A stretch of DNA of 64,000 bases from CAVQUE01 sp046290435 (GCA_046290435.1 JBKAGO010000040.1:62001-126000); one strand, 5' to 3'. Counted from the first letter of the stretch, positions 46,548 to 56,208 are shown. The notes: generated by a model not told the origin, from the sequence alone. Translations and numbers: made by a program.

Positions 46548-46697
46548 ACAGGGTCGATACCCGCCCAGAACGGGCCCTTTCCAGGTGGGAATGTCACAAA
46601 AGCCAGTAGAAGTGGGGGGTATCCACCCATCCGGTCGCGAGTTCTGGTTCTCTTTGGGCCGTCCGGACATCGCCGGAGACATCACAAGGAGCCAACA

Positions 46698-46994
46698 GTG
46701 GCAACCAAGGCAGAGACCATCAGCGCCGTCGCGGATCGCGCCGGAACCGACAAGAAGACCGCCGAAGCCGTGCTGGGCGCCTTCTTCGACCACACCGCCG
46801 AGCGTGTCAAGGCAGGCGAGAAGGTGGCGTGGCCGGGCTTCGGCACGTTCTCGATGACCGAGCGTGCCCCCCGCACCGGTCGCAACCCCCAGACGGGCGA
46901 GAAGCTGAAGATCAAGAAGAGCCGTTCGCTGAAGCTGGCGACCTCGGCTCCGATGAAGACCTGGCTGCTCGGCCGCAGCGGCAAGCGCACCTGA
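46698..46994 (+). CDS. hup: HU-family nucleoid-associated DNA-binding protein
   Basis: The 98-residue protein is a complete HU/IHF-like chain. It shows the dimer helices (about 1-45), GFGTFSMTERAPRTGRNPQTGEK (the beta arm, about 49-71) and a short basic end. It bends and packs DNA. The end lacks the long lysine/alanine-rich tail found in many mycobacterial HU proteins. GTG 46698 follows AAGGAG by 7 nt. Confidence 0.95.
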   Translation: MATKAETISAVADRAGTDKKTAEAVLGAFFDHTAERVKAGEKVAWPGFGTFSMTERAPRTGRNPQTGEKLKIKKSRSLKLATSAPMKTWLLGRSGKRT

Positions 46995-47015
46995 CGCGTT
47001 CGCACGTCGACTGCT

Positions 47016-47040
47016 CGGCCCCGGGTTCGACCCGGGGCCG
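47016..47040 (+). terminator. Hairpin terminator after hup
   Basis: CGGCCCCGGG and CCCGGGGCCG form a perfect 10-bp stem with a TTCGA loop, 21 bp after the HU stop codon. The T-run is only TT, as often seen in high-GC actinobacteria. Confidence 0.7.
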
Positions 47041-47225
47041 TTGCGCGTCCGGGCTTCGCCACGCTGGGCTCGCACGGACGGCGAGGTCATCGCATTCACG
47101 TGCAGCCGACATGAGGTCGGTCCGGCCGCCATGCGATGGCGGAGCGAGACCGCCGCCGTCACAGGAGGCTCCACACCGATCGATTGCTGTAGATTCGCCC
47201 GCGGTCGGCGAACGGAGGCTACGGG

Positions 47226-48263
47226 GTGCTGCTGGCAGCCATACGTGATCTGCAGTACCGCCGTCGTCGGGTTCTGGTCGCCATCGCCGGCGCATCGCTC
47301 GTCCTGGGCCTGGGGCTCGTGATGAGCGGCCTGGCGGCCAGCTTCGGCAACGAGGCCGACCGTACGTTCTCGGTGCTCGCCGCCGACCGCTGGGCCGTAC
47401 CGCCGAGCGTGTCGGGGCCCTTCGCCGGCTTCACGCCGATGGCATCTGACGAGGCATTCGCCGCCGTCCGTGGCGGCGAGGCCGGCGGCGTCCTGGTGTC
47501 ACGCATCAACACCGGCACGTCGCAGGACCCCCGCGACGGCGTCCTCGTCGGCGTCGAGCCCGGTCGACCGGGTGCGCCGACGACGACCCGGGCCGGCACG
47601 ATCCTCTCCGGCGAGGGCCAGGTGGTGGTGAGCACACGGTTCGGTTTCGAGCTCGGCCAGGAACTGGTGCTCGACGGCTCCTCCTTCGCGGTGGTCGGCC
47701 TCGTCGACGCGTCGTTACTGGCCGGGTCGCCGCTGGTCATCGTCACCCTCGGCGATGCCCAGCGGCTGGCGGCCAACGGCCTGCCCGTCGTGACATCGCT
47801 CGCGCTCGATGCCGACGCCGAGGTGGTCGGCGACCTCCACGTCCTCGACGCCGCTGCCGCACGCGACGACGCCGTCCGTCCACTCGCCAATGCCGAGCAG
47901 ACCATCGGCTTCGTCCGGACGCTGCTGTGGCTGGTGGCGGCGATGATCGTGGGATCGGTGCTGTACCTCAACGCCCTCGAACGCACCGGCGACATCGCCG
48001 TGTTCAAGGCCATCGGCGTGTCCGGCCGTTCGGTGGTGGCGGGCATGTTCCTGCAGGCCCTGATCGTTGCGCTCGCCGCGTCGGCCGCGGCGGCGGTCAT
48101 CGGGCTCGCGCTGGCACCGGTTTTCCCGCTGCGGGTGGAGATCCCCGCCGGCGCGCTCGCGGCCCTGCCGGCGGTGGCCCTGGTCGTGTCGTTCCTCGGC
48201 GCCCTCGCGGGTGTCCGCCGGGCGGTGCGGATCTCGCCGGCACTCGCGTTCGGTGGGCCCTGA
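47226..48263 (+). CDS. ABC transporter permease, FtsX/MacB-like
   Basis: The 345-residue protein has one membrane segment at the N-terminus (about 15-40) and an extracytoplasmic domain (about 45-230). Three membrane segments lie at the C-terminus (about 235-340, with LNALERTGDIAVFKAIGVSGRSVVAGM). This is the FtsX/DevC topology. GTG 47226 follows GGAGG by 7 nt. It is followed after 1 bp by its ATPase. It probably moves a lipophilic compound out of or through the membrane. Confidence 0.85.
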   Translation: MLLAAIRDLQYRRRRVLVAIAGASLVLGLGLVMSGLAASFGNEADRTFSVLAADRWAVPPSVSGPFAGFTPMASDEAFAAVRGGEAGGVLVSRINTGTSQDPRDGVLVGVEPGRPGAPTTTRAGTILSGEGQVVVSTRFGFELGQELVLDGSSFAVVGLVDASLLAGSPLVIVTLGDAQRLAANGLPVVTSLALDADAEVVGDLHVLDAAAARDDAVRPLANAEQTIGFVRTLLWLVAAMIVGSVLYLNALERTGDIAVFKAIGVSGRSVVAGMFLQALIVALAASAAAAVIGLALAPVFPLRVEIPAGALAALPAVALVVSFLGALAGVRRAVRISPALAFGGP

Positions 48264-48264
48264 G

Positions 48265-49308
<1,044 letters not shown>

Positions 49309-49340
49309 CGAGCGCAGGGCCCACCGCGCGGACCGGTTGC

Positions 49341-50768
49341 CTACCAGTTGGTGGCGATGTACTGGGTCTCGCAGAACTCGTAGATGCCCTCGCCGGCGCC
49401 TTCGCGACCGAGGCCGGACTGCTTCATGCCGCCGAAGGGCGCTGCCGGATCGGACAGGCCGCCGCGGTTGAGCCCGACCATGCCGGCCTGGATGCGTTCG
49501 CTGGTGCGCAGGCCCTTGGCGAGGTCCTGGGTGTAGACGTAGGCGGCCAGGCCCATCTCGGTGTCGTTGGCCCAGTCGATGAGCTGGTCGTGGTCGGTGA
49601 AGGGCACCACGGGGGCGACGGGGCCGAAGATCTCGGTGTGCGCGATGGACGACGCCTGGTCGACGTTGCCGAGCACGGTGGGCTCGTAGAAGAAGCCGGG
49701 GCCGTCGACCGCCGACCCGCCCAGTGCGGTGGTGGCGCCGGCGCCGACGGCGGAGGTGACGAGCTCGTCGATCGTCTCGATGGCGGCGGCGTTGATCATC
49801 GGACCGCACGTGACGCCGTCGTCGAAGCCGTTGCCGATGCGGATGGCGCCCATGGCCTCGGCGAGCCTGGCCGTGAACTCCTCGGCGATGCCGGCCTCGG
49901 CGTAGAAGCGGTTGGCGGCGGTGCAGGTCTCGGCCGAGTGCCGCATCTTCGCGATCATGGCCCCTTCGACCGCGGCGTCGAGGTCGGCGTCGTCGAACAC
50001 GATGAAGGGCGCGTTGCCGCCGAGCTCCATGACGGTCTTGAGGACCCGGTCGGCGCAGCGGCGCAGCAGCACCCGGCCGACCTCGGTCGAGCCGGTGAAC
50101 GACACCATGCGGGTGGCCCGGTGCTCGGTGGCGGCGTCGAACCAGTCGCCGGAGCTCTTGGCGGTGACCATGTTGACGAGGCCATCGGGGAAGCCGACCT
50201 CGCCGAGCATCTCGCCGAGGCGCAGCGCGGTGAGCGGCGTCTCCTTCGGAGGCTTGATGACCACGCCGTTGCCGGCGCCGAGCGCAGGCGCGAGCTTGCG
50301 GGTGATCATCGCCGCCGGGAAGTTCCAGGGCGTGACCATGACCACGACCCCCATCGGCGGGTGGTGGACGAGCATGCGCTTGTCGCCGGCGGGCGCGACG
50401 CTCATCGAGCCGTGGATGCGGACGGTCTCCTCTGCGTTCCAGCGGAAGAAGTCGGCGGCGTAGGCGACCTCGGCGCGCGAGTCGGCCAGGGGCTTGCCGT
50501 GTTCGCGGGTGATGAGCTCGGCGAGCTCGTCGGTCTGGTCGGTCATCTTCTGCCACATGGCGCGCAGGAGCTCGCTGCGGTGGCGGGGCGCGGTGGTGGC
50601 CCATTCCTTCTGGGCTGCTGCGGCGGCGTCGCAGGCCCGGGTGGCGTCGGCGGGCGAGCCGAGCGCGACATCGCAGATGGCCTCGCCGGTGGCGGGATCG
50701 ATCACGTCGATGCGGTCGCCGTCGGACCCCTGCACCCATTCGCCACCGATCAGCAACTCGGTCTTCAT
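49341..50768 (-). CDS. gabD: NAD(P)-dependent succinate-semialdehyde dehydrogenase family enzyme
   Basis: The 475-residue aldehyde dehydrogenase has TPWNFPAAMITRKLAPALGAGN, FTGSTEVGR, the general base in VMELGGNAP and the nucleophile in AETCTAANRFY. The motif set matches GabD-like enzymes, which oxidise succinate semialdehyde. Other small aldehydes remain possible. GGGAGG lies 9 nt before ATG 50768. No gabT-like gene is adjacent. Confidence 0.87.
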   Translation of the reverse strand: MKTELLIGGEWVQGSDGDRIDVIDPATGEAICDVALGSPADATRACDAAAAAQKEWATTAPRHRSELLRAMWQKMTDQTDELAELITREHGKPLADSRAEVAYAADFFRWNAEETVRIHGSMSVAPAGDKRMLVHHPPMGVVVMVTPWNFPAAMITRKLAPALGAGNGVVIKPPKETPLTALRLGEMLGEVGFPDGLVNMVTAKSSGDWFDAATEHRATRMVSFTGSTEVGRVLLRRCADRVLKTVMELGGNAPFIVFDDADLDAAVEGAMIAKMRHSAETCTAANRFYAEAGIAEEFTARLAEAMGAIRIGNGFDDGVTCGPMINAAAIETIDELVTSAVGAGATTALGGSAVDGPGFFYEPTVLGNVDQASSIAHTEIFGPVAPVVPFTDHDQLIDWANDTEMGLAAYVYTQDLAKGLRTSERIQAGMVGLNRGGLSDPAAPFGGMKQSGLGREGAGEGIYEFCETQYIATNW

Positions 50769-50864
50769 GTCCCTGGACCTCCCGGTCGTCGTGCCGGGCC
50801 CAGTCTTACCGGTCGACGACGCAAGTGCACTCGACGGTGAGATATATCTGCTGCTGGTGCTGTA

Positions 50865-50870
50865 TATACT
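50865..50870 (+). promoter_or_regulatory. -10 box for leaderless vapBC mRNA
   Basis: TATACT ends 7 nt before ATG 50878, and no ribosome site is present. The stretch TATACTCGGG also occurs before the XRE gene at 55283. The region upstream is AT-rich (GATATATCTG). Confidence 0.6.
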
Positions 50871-50877
50871 CGGGCCC

Positions 50878-51072
50878 ATGACGAAACGGCTTGTCGACAT
50901 CGACGATGACACGCTCGAGGCCGCCCGTTCGCGGCTCGGCACACCCACCATCAAGGCGACGGTCAACGAGGCGCTCCGACTCGCCGGCACACAGCGACAA
51001 GCCGAGCTCGCCGCGGCCCTGGACGTGTTGGCGGCGGCCGACCTCGCCGACCGCGAGGACGCCTGGCGCTGA
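50878..51072 (+). CDS. vapB: VapB-type antitoxin (ribbon-helix-helix)
   Basis: The 64-residue protein starts MTKRLVDIDDDTLEAARSRL and continues TPTIKATVNEALRLAG, the usual short beta strand and two helices of VapB antitoxins from actinobacteria. The C-terminal half should bind and block the toxin. Its stop overlaps the vapC start (TGATG). It would also bind its own promoter. Confidence 0.88.
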   Translation: MTKRLVDIDDDTLEAARSRLGTPTIKATVNEALRLAGTQRQAELAAALDVLAAADLADREDAWR

Positions 51073-51473
51073 TGTTCCTGGTCGACACGAGCGTGACGAC
51101 GAGGCTGGCCAGCCCTGCGGTCCGCCACGCGATCGAAGAGCTCGACACCTTCGGACTGGCTCGGTCGACCATGACCGACCTCGAGGTGGGCTTCTCGGCA
51201 CGGAGCGCCGCCGAATGGGATGCCCTCCGCAGCGCGCTCGTGACGTTTCGCAGCGTCGAGATCGAGGCGCAACACTTTCTTCGTGCCGGAGAGATGCAAC
51301 GCGAGCTGGCAGATCAGGGCCTGCGGGGACGCAAGGTCCCCGACCTGCTCATCGCCGCCGCCGCCGAGGAGCACGAGCTGACGGTGCTGCACTACGACAT
51401 CGACTTCGATCACATCGCATCGGTCACCGGTCAGCCGACCCGGTGGGTCGTGCCGCGCGGGTCGATCGACTGA
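51072..51473 (+). CDS. vapC: VapC-type toxin, PIN-domain ribonuclease
   Basis: The 133-residue PIN protein has the acidic active site residues in place: MFLVDTSV (D5), TDLEVGF (E), KVPDLLIAAAAEEH (D) and HYDIDFDHIA (D). VapC toxins cut tRNA or rRNA. The gene looks intact and is coupled to vapB. Confidence 0.9.
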   Translation: MFLVDTSVTTRLASPAVRHAIEELDTFGLARSTMTDLEVGFSARSAAEWDALRSALVTFRSVEIEAQHFLRAGEMQRELADQGLRGRKVPDLLIAAAAEEHELTVLHYDIDFDHIASVTGQPTRWVVPRGSID

Positions 51474-51841
51474 CCTGCCGGGGTCGACGGGCTCGCCGTC
51501 GGCCACCGCCCACACCCGCTGTGACCGATGACCCGGGCCGCCGCCATGGAGGACCGACCGGCAAGGCCGACACTGGACCGGTGAACACACGTATCCCGGC
51601 CAGAGGAGCGCGGGTCGGCAACCGAGGCCTACGCCTCGACGACCATTCATCACCGGTCGCGGCGTTCTCGGATCCTCCATTCCGGGGCGAGGAGTGCACG
51701 GATCCTGCGGCCTTGCGACACGGTGCGCCTACCCGCCGAATCGCAAGCCGTTACCGACCCACGCCCCTCCGGATCGTCCGTGACGCCGCCGCTGGTGCCG
51801 CGTCACGCACGAGAGCAGGGTCGTCCCTCATCTTGCGCGGC
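51474..51841. other. 368-bp intergenic region with an 8-bp inverted repeat
   Basis: No gene could be supported. CGTGACGC (51779-51786) and GCGTCACG (51800-51807) form a perfect 8-bp inverted repeat with a 13-nt spacer. It lies 35 bp before the YczE-like gene and is a possible operator. The rest shows no clear structure. Confidence 0.4.
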
Positions 51842-52537
51842 ATGAGCCGCCACGGCATCGTCGCCTCGGCGCTCGTCAACGCTCCCCCGGTCGCCCGCCG
51901 GACCGCCCACCAGGCGGCGGTCCTCGCCGCCGGGGCCGTCATGATCGGACTCGGTGTCGCCCTGTTCTCCCATGCCGGTCTCGGCCTGCCGCCCTACGAC
52001 GTGTTGCTGTCGGTGCTGCGCGACCGGTTGGGCATCACCCTCGGCCAGGCCGGCTGGATCCTCGCCGCGCTGCTGCTGTCCATCGCGGCGATGCTGCGCC
52101 AGTTCCCATCACTGGTCACGGCGGCCTACATCCTGCTCAACGGCCTCGCCGTCGACACCGCCATCGGGCTGTTGATCGACCCCGAGGTCCTCGTGGTGCG
52201 CATCATCTTCGTCATCGTCGGCATCACCGCGCTGGCCGGCGGCATCGCCCTCGTCGTGCACTCCGGCCTCGGCGGCGGCGCGTTCGAGTTGTTGATGCGC
52301 GCCGGCGCCGTGCGGGGTCGTGACCCGATGCGCATCCGCACCGGACTCGAGGTCGGCCTGCTGAGCCTGGGCATCGCCCTCGGTGGCGACTTCGGTCCCG
52401 CCACGGTGGTGTTCGCCCTGACGATCGGCCCGATGCTGCGCCTCGGCGCCCAGGCCCTCGCCGACCACCGGACCGGGCGAGAGCACCGTCTCGCCGGACA
52501 CCTGCACCACATTTCGGAGCACGCGGTCACCCACTGA
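51842..52537 (+). CDS. YczE/YyaS/YitT-like integral membrane protein
   Basis: The 231-residue protein has five to six membrane segments. Characteristic pieces are GLGVALFSHAGLGLPPYDVL and LVVHSGLGGGAFELLMR, the repeated SxxGLGxxxxD/E signature of the YczE group. The function of the family is unknown. ATG 51842 is the first methionine before the membrane part; the arginine-rich frame upstream is not coding. Confidence 0.75.
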   Translation: MSRHGIVASALVNAPPVARRTAHQAAVLAAGAVMIGLGVALFSHAGLGLPPYDVLLSVLRDRLGITLGQAGWILAALLLSIAAMLRQFPSLVTAAYILLNGLAVDTAIGLLIDPEVLVVRIIFVIVGITALAGGIALVVHSGLGGGAFELLMRAGAVRGRDPMRIRTGLEVGLLSLGIALGGDFGPATVVFALTIGPMLRLGAQALADHRTGREHRLAGHLHHISEHAVTH

Positions 52538-52639
52538 GCCCCGGCGCGACGTCGTAGCGGCCTCATCTGGCGCCGCCGGGCGAACGCCGGATCGTCGTGG
52601 CACGATCGGGGGATCGACGACCGACCGGAGGGCCGAACG

Positions 52640-52891
52640 ATGTGTCGCAACATCACCACGCTGCGGGGGCTCGAGCCCGCCGCCACCGACACCGAGATCG
52701 AGGCCGCAGCCCGCCAGTTCGTCCGCAAGATCAGTGGCGTGGCCAAGACCTCGGCGGCGACCGAGGACGCCGTCGAGGCCGCCGTCGCGAAGGTCGCCGC
52801 CGCGGCGCACGAACTGCTGGCCGATCTCCCGCCCCGCAAGGTCCCACCCAAGACGCTCCCGCCACTGCGGCGGATCGCCGGGGCCCGCTGA
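52640..52891 (+). CDS. DUF2277 domain protein
   Basis: The 83-residue protein begins MCRNITTLRGLEPAATDTEI and has AARQFVRKISGVAKTS, the defining start and core of DUF2277. The family is small, widespread in actinobacteria and of unknown role. GGAGGG lies about 8 nt before ATG 52640. Confidence 0.88.
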   Translation: MCRNITTLRGLEPAATDTEIEAAARQFVRKISGVAKTSAATEDAVEAAVAKVAAAAHELLADLPPRKVPPKTLPPLRRIAGAR

Positions 52892-52920
52892 CGCTCGGAG
52901 AGGCCGAGGAGCTCGCCGGG

Positions 52921-53340
52921 TCAGCCGCTTGATGCGAGCAGCCAGTGGCTGACCTGGGCGACGAACGCGTCGAAGTCGGCCAGCTGGTGGAGCGCGTCGA
53001 CGACCAACGCATCATCGACGTCGATGTAGCGGCGGACCAGCACGTTGCGGAACCCCACCGCCGAGGCGATCGCCGCGGCCGCTTACGGCGTGACGACGTC
53101 GTGTTCGGCGAGCAGACGAATGGCGTCGCCGTTCGAATCGGGAGCACGCCATCGTTCCGACGCCGCCACATGCTGCGCGACGTCGACACACCCCTCGATG
53201 GCGGTGACGAAGAGATACTTCACCGCGTCGAGCCACAGGTCGCCCCGCTCTTCTGCGTCGGCGCTCGCCGCAGCACGAAGCCGCTCGGTCCGTTCCGTGA
53301 TGTCGCGCAGCAGACGCGACACGCGTCCTTCATCGACCAC
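52921..53340 (-). pseudogene. hepT: HepT (HEPN toxin) pseudogene with in-frame stop
   Basis: From GTG 53340 the frame reads VDEGRVSRLLRDITERTERL, then LDAVKYLFVTAIEGCVDVAQHVAASE and LLAEHDVVTP. It then meets a TAA at 53085-53083. The same frame continues after the stop with GFRNVLVRRYIDVDDALV and ends at 52921. HepT RNases need the RxxxxH motif (RNxLVHxY); here the histidine is arginine (RNVLVRRY). The gene thus has both a nonsense mutation and a lost active-site residue. It follows a truncated mntA on the same strand. Confidence 0.85.
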
Positions 53341-53560
53341 GAGCTGCGGCCTCCAGGAACTCGCGGTGGGCGCGCTCGAAGCGGGGGCGCTCGTCGAGCC
53401 AGATCTTGCGGGTGTTCGCCACCCACCGGACGCGGGCGGGTGGGTCGTCGTCGAACAGGATCTGACCGTCGAGGGCGATCCGCCCGGCGAGTTCGAGTGG
53501 CAGGCGGCCGAGGACCACGAGGTCGACGCCGTCGGGAAGAGCGACCGTCCACGGCGCCGG
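53330..53560 (-). pseudogene. mntA: MntA-type nucleotidyltransferase antitoxin, 5'-truncated remnant
   Basis: The frame ending at 53330 reads GVDLVVLGRLPLELAGRIAL, then LFDDDPPARVRWVANTRKIW and ERAHREFLEAAARGR. This is the C-terminal half of MntA antitoxins that partner HepT. The N-terminal GSxxRG and D-x-D catalytic part is absent. Upstream the sequence passes into a methyltransferase fragment. The stop overlaps the hepT start, which is the normal mntA-hepT order. The 5' limit is approximate. Confidence 0.75.
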
Positions 53561-53850
53561 CGACGACCCAGACGGGCGCGAGATGGCCCGGCGGTGTCGT
53601 GATGATCGAGTACCAGCACACGAGCCCTCGTACGGATCCGTCGGCAACCGGCAGGGCGGTCAGACGACCTTCGTCGAAGCGCAGATGCGGGTGCGCCGAG
53701 CGCGCGGCCTCGATCATCGCCGCCGAGATGTCGACGCCGCGCGCGTCGAGGCCGCGTTCTGCAAGGTAGGCGGCGACCCGGCCAGGACCACAACCGGCAT
53801 CGAGCACTGCGCGCGACCCGCTCTCACACGGGCGGACCCGTGATTTCCGT
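53561..53850 (-). pseudogene. SAM-dependent methyltransferase fragment, truncated at both ends
   Basis: The minus-strand frame has motif I (AVLDAGCGPGRVAAYLAERG), motif II (GVDISAAMIEAAR), LRFDEGRLTALPVADGSV and GLVCWYSIITTPP. After about GHLAPVW the homology stops and the mntA remnant starts in another frame. The roughly 40 residues expected before motif I are also missing. A deletion seems to have joined the two genes. Boundaries are approximate. Confidence 0.7.
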
Positions 53851-53880
53851 CGCCCGGACGAGAATGTCACACCCCCGAAC

Positions 53881-53886
53881 TAGTGT
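53881..53886 (+). promoter_or_regulatory. -10 box for a leaderless DUF222 gene mRNA
   Basis: TAGTGT ends 7 nt before ATG 53894; no ribosome site is seen. Confidence 0.5.
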
Positions 53887-53893
53887 TCGATGC

Positions 53894-55204
53894 ATGGGAT
53901 TGTTGACGCAGCCGGACCGGCCGGCCGACGCTTCCGACGCAGTCGGGCCCCTCGTCGGTCTCGACGCTGCCATCGACGCGCTCTTCGACTCCCGACTCGC
54001 ACCGGTCACCTCACCGGAAGCGACCGCGGCGATGGTCGAGCTCGACCGCCTGGCCCGGCGGGTGCACGCAGCGCAGTTGGAGTTGATGGCCAACATCGAC
54101 GCCCGCAACCTGCACCGTGGCGACGGGTTCGCGTCCGTCAAGACCCTGGCGCGTCATTCGGGGCGGCACTCGGGTGGTGAGGCGTTGGATCGTGACCGGG
54201 CCCGCCGCATGCTCAGCGCTCTTGACCTGATCGCTGCCGCGTTCCGGGTCGGCGGCATCGGGATCGACCAGGTCCATTTGTTGGGTCGGGTGCATGCGAA
54301 CCCGCGTGTGGCCGGCGCGATGGTGTTGCGCCAGGAATGGTTCCTCGACCAGGCCCGACTGTTGGACTACCGGACGTTCGAGATCCGGGTCCGCGAATGG
54401 GAACGCCTGATCGACGAAGACGGGCCCGAACCCGCCAACGAACGCACCCACCGCCACCGCGACGCCCGCATCGTGCAGAACCCCATCGACCTCTCCTGGG
54501 ACCTCGATGGGGGCTTCGCCGCGATGCAAGGCGCGCAGATCGACGAGATCTGGCGCCACTACATCGCCGCCGAATACCTCGCCGACTGGGAAGCCGCACG
54601 ATTGGTGCACGGCGACGACACCTGCGAAGCCCACCTCGCCCGCACCCCCGCCCAGCGCCGAGCCGACGCGTTGGTGCGGGTGTTCGAAGACGGCGCCAAC
54701 TCCGCCACCCCCACCGTGCCCGCGAGTTTCACCCACAGCGTCATCTGGTCCGCTGAGACCTTCGAGACCATGGTCCGGCGCCTCGCCGGCGACACCACCG
54801 CCGAACTCGGTCCCGACACCTACCGGTGCGAAACCATCGACGGCGTCCCCCTCGACCCTTCTGAAGCCATCGCCTGCGCCATGGTGCACGCCATACGGCG
54901 CATGATCGTCGACGCCAAAGGCACCGTCATCGACCTGGGCGAACGCCGCTTCTTCACCGGCGCCGCCAGAGACGCCGCCAGAGCGGCATCGCACCAATGC
55001 ATCTTCATCGGCTGCTGCGTCCCCGCCTCAGCCTGCGAAATCGACCACCTCACCGAACACTCCAGAGGCGGAAGAACCAACCCCGGCAACGGGGGGCCCG
55101 ACTGCGGCATGCACAACCGATTCCGCCAACGAGGCTTCACCGTCTACCGAGACGGCCAAGGCCACTGGCACACCCTGCGCCCCGACGGCACCGAAATCCC
55201 ATGA
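53894..55204 (+). CDS. DUF222 domain HNH endonuclease-like protein (13E12-type)
   Basis: The 436-residue protein has an N-terminal DUF222 domain (about 20-330) and a C-terminal HNH nuclease motif (CEIDHLTEHSRGGRTNPGN, then CGMHNRFR). Actinobacteria carry many such genes, like the 13E12 repeat family of mycobacteria. Their role is unsettled; mobility, repair and defence have been proposed. The HNH residues look intact. Codon use in the second half is richer in C-ending codons and CCG/GCC runs than in its neighbours, a possible sign of transfer. Confidence 0.88.
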   Translation: MGLLTQPDRPADASDAVGPLVGLDAAIDALFDSRLAPVTSPEATAAMVELDRLARRVHAAQLELMANIDARNLHRGDGFASVKTLARHSGRHSGGEALDRDRARRMLSALDLIAAAFRVGGIGIDQVHLLGRVHANPRVAGAMVLRQEWFLDQARLLDYRTFEIRVREWERLIDEDGPEPANERTHRHRDARIVQNPIDLSWDLDGGFAAMQGAQIDEIWRHYIAAEYLADWEAARLVHGDDTCEAHLARTPAQRRADALVRVFEDGANSATPTVPASFTHSVIWSAETFETMVRRLAGDTTAELGPDTYRCETIDGVPLDPSEAIACAMVHAIRRMIVDAKGTVIDLGERRFFTGAARDAARAASHQCIFIGCCVPASACEIDHLTEHSRGGRTNPGNGGPDCGMHNRFRQRGFTVYRDGQGHWHTLRPDGTEIP

Positions 55205-55282
55205 CCCTGCCCGCCACCGCATGTCCCCACACCGAACCGACGCGCCCGACGGAGCCAGGATGTGCAGATATCGCCGCACAGC

Positions 55283-55288
55283 TATACT
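55283..55288 (+). promoter_or_regulatory. -10 box for leaderless XRE/nucleotidyltransferase mRNA
   Basis: TATACT ends 7 nt before GTG 55296. The TATACTCGGG stretch equals that before vapB. Confidence 0.6.
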
Positions 55289-55295
55289 CGGGTTC

Positions 55296-55631
55296 GTGTC
55301 CGTTGCGCCCGCATACCCGGTCTGGTCGCTGCTGATCGAGGCTCGACGTCGAGCGGGCATCACCCAGGCCGAGTTGGCGGCACGGGCCGGGACCACGCAG
55401 TCCGCGATCTCGGCGTATGAGCACGCTCGCAAGCTCCCCTCGATCCCCGTGCTCACTCGGCTCGTCGAAGCCTGCGGATTCGAGCTGTCTCTCGATCTCG
55501 TGGACACGGCCGACGACACAGCGCCCGGCCACGCCATCGCAGAGCAGTCGGTCGAGGCACGGATGCAGAGTGTCGCGAACGCGACGGCGTTCGTCGCCGA
55601 GCTGCGCAGAGGCCTCAAGACCGGTGGGTGA
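55296..55631 (+). CDS. XRE-family HTH protein, probable antitoxin/regulator
   Basis: The 111-residue protein has a Cro/C1-type HTH (about 10-65; LLIEARRRAGITQAELAARA, then TTQSAISAYEHARKLPS) and a helical C-terminus. It overlaps the start of the nucleotidyltransferase gene by 8 bp. HTH plus nucleotidyltransferase pairs are common as abortive-infection or toxin-antitoxin modules. It is therefore likely to repress the pair and may neutralise the partner. Confidence 0.82.
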   Translation: MSVAPAYPVWSLLIEARRRAGITQAELAARAGTTQSAISAYEHARKLPSIPVLTRLVEACGFELSLDLVDTADDTAPGHAIAEQSVEARMQSVANATAFVAELRRGLKTGG

Positions 55632-56154
55632 TCCCGGCGCCCCTCCTCTCGACCCGGAGCACCTGCTCCGAGTGCTCGCCTCGCACGGAGTCGACTACGT
55701 CATCGTCGGCGGTTTCGCAGCGGCGGCCCACGGCGCAGACCGACTGACCTTCGGTGTCGACATCGTGCCCGAGGCCAGCCGAGACAACATGACGAGACTT
55801 TCCGCTGCGTTGGTCGAGCTGGGCGCAGTCCTGCGCATACCAGGAGGCGACACCGTCGAGTTCCCGATCGACGCGAGCTCGCTCGCGACGATGGAGTTGT
55901 CGACGTGGCGGACGAAGGCCGGGGACCTCGATGTCATCCGGGGGATCCCCCGGACCTCGATGACCGACCTGGCCACCTACCGCGACCTGCACGACCGGGC
56001 ATCAGTCGTGTCTGCATTCGGTCTTCACGTCGAGCTTGCAGCGCTCGACGACATCATCGTGTCCAAGACGACGACGAACCGGGAGACCGACCGTCAGGCA
56101 CTTCCCGAACTCCGGCGACTCGCCCGGCGCTCGTCCGAAAGCGACGGCCGGTAG
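55624..56154 (+). CDS. Nucleotidyltransferase-fold protein (AbiEii/MenT-like), probable toxin
   Basis: The 176-residue protein has VDYVIVGGFAAAAHGADRLT followed by FGVDIVPEAS, the GG-x-H and D-containing core of minimal nucleotidyltransferases. A C-terminal helical part contains LDDIIVSKTTTNRETDRQALPEL, where a conserved lysine is usual. Only one of the usual two acidic metal ligands is clear (GVDIV), so catalysis is uncertain. GTG 55624 is the best start and overlaps the XRE stop. Confidence 0.72.
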   Translation: MGDPGAPPLDPEHLLRVLASHGVDYVIVGGFAAAAHGADRLTFGVDIVPEASRDNMTRLSAALVELGAVLRIPGGDTVEFPIDASSLATMELSTWRTKAGDLDVIRGIPRTSMTDLATYRDLHDRASVVSAFGLHVELAALDDIIVSKTTTNRETDRQALPELRRLARRSSESDGR

Positions 56155-56208
56155 CCCCGGAGCCGGCGGAGAACCCTCGAGCCGCAACGGTGACGGTGGC
56201 GACGCAGG

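Noticed and set aside
47016..47040. A GGGTTCGACCC stretch that looks like a tRNA T-arm
   Set aside because: No acceptor, D or anticodon arms can be built around it, and it is a perfect hairpin just after hup, so it was called a terminator.
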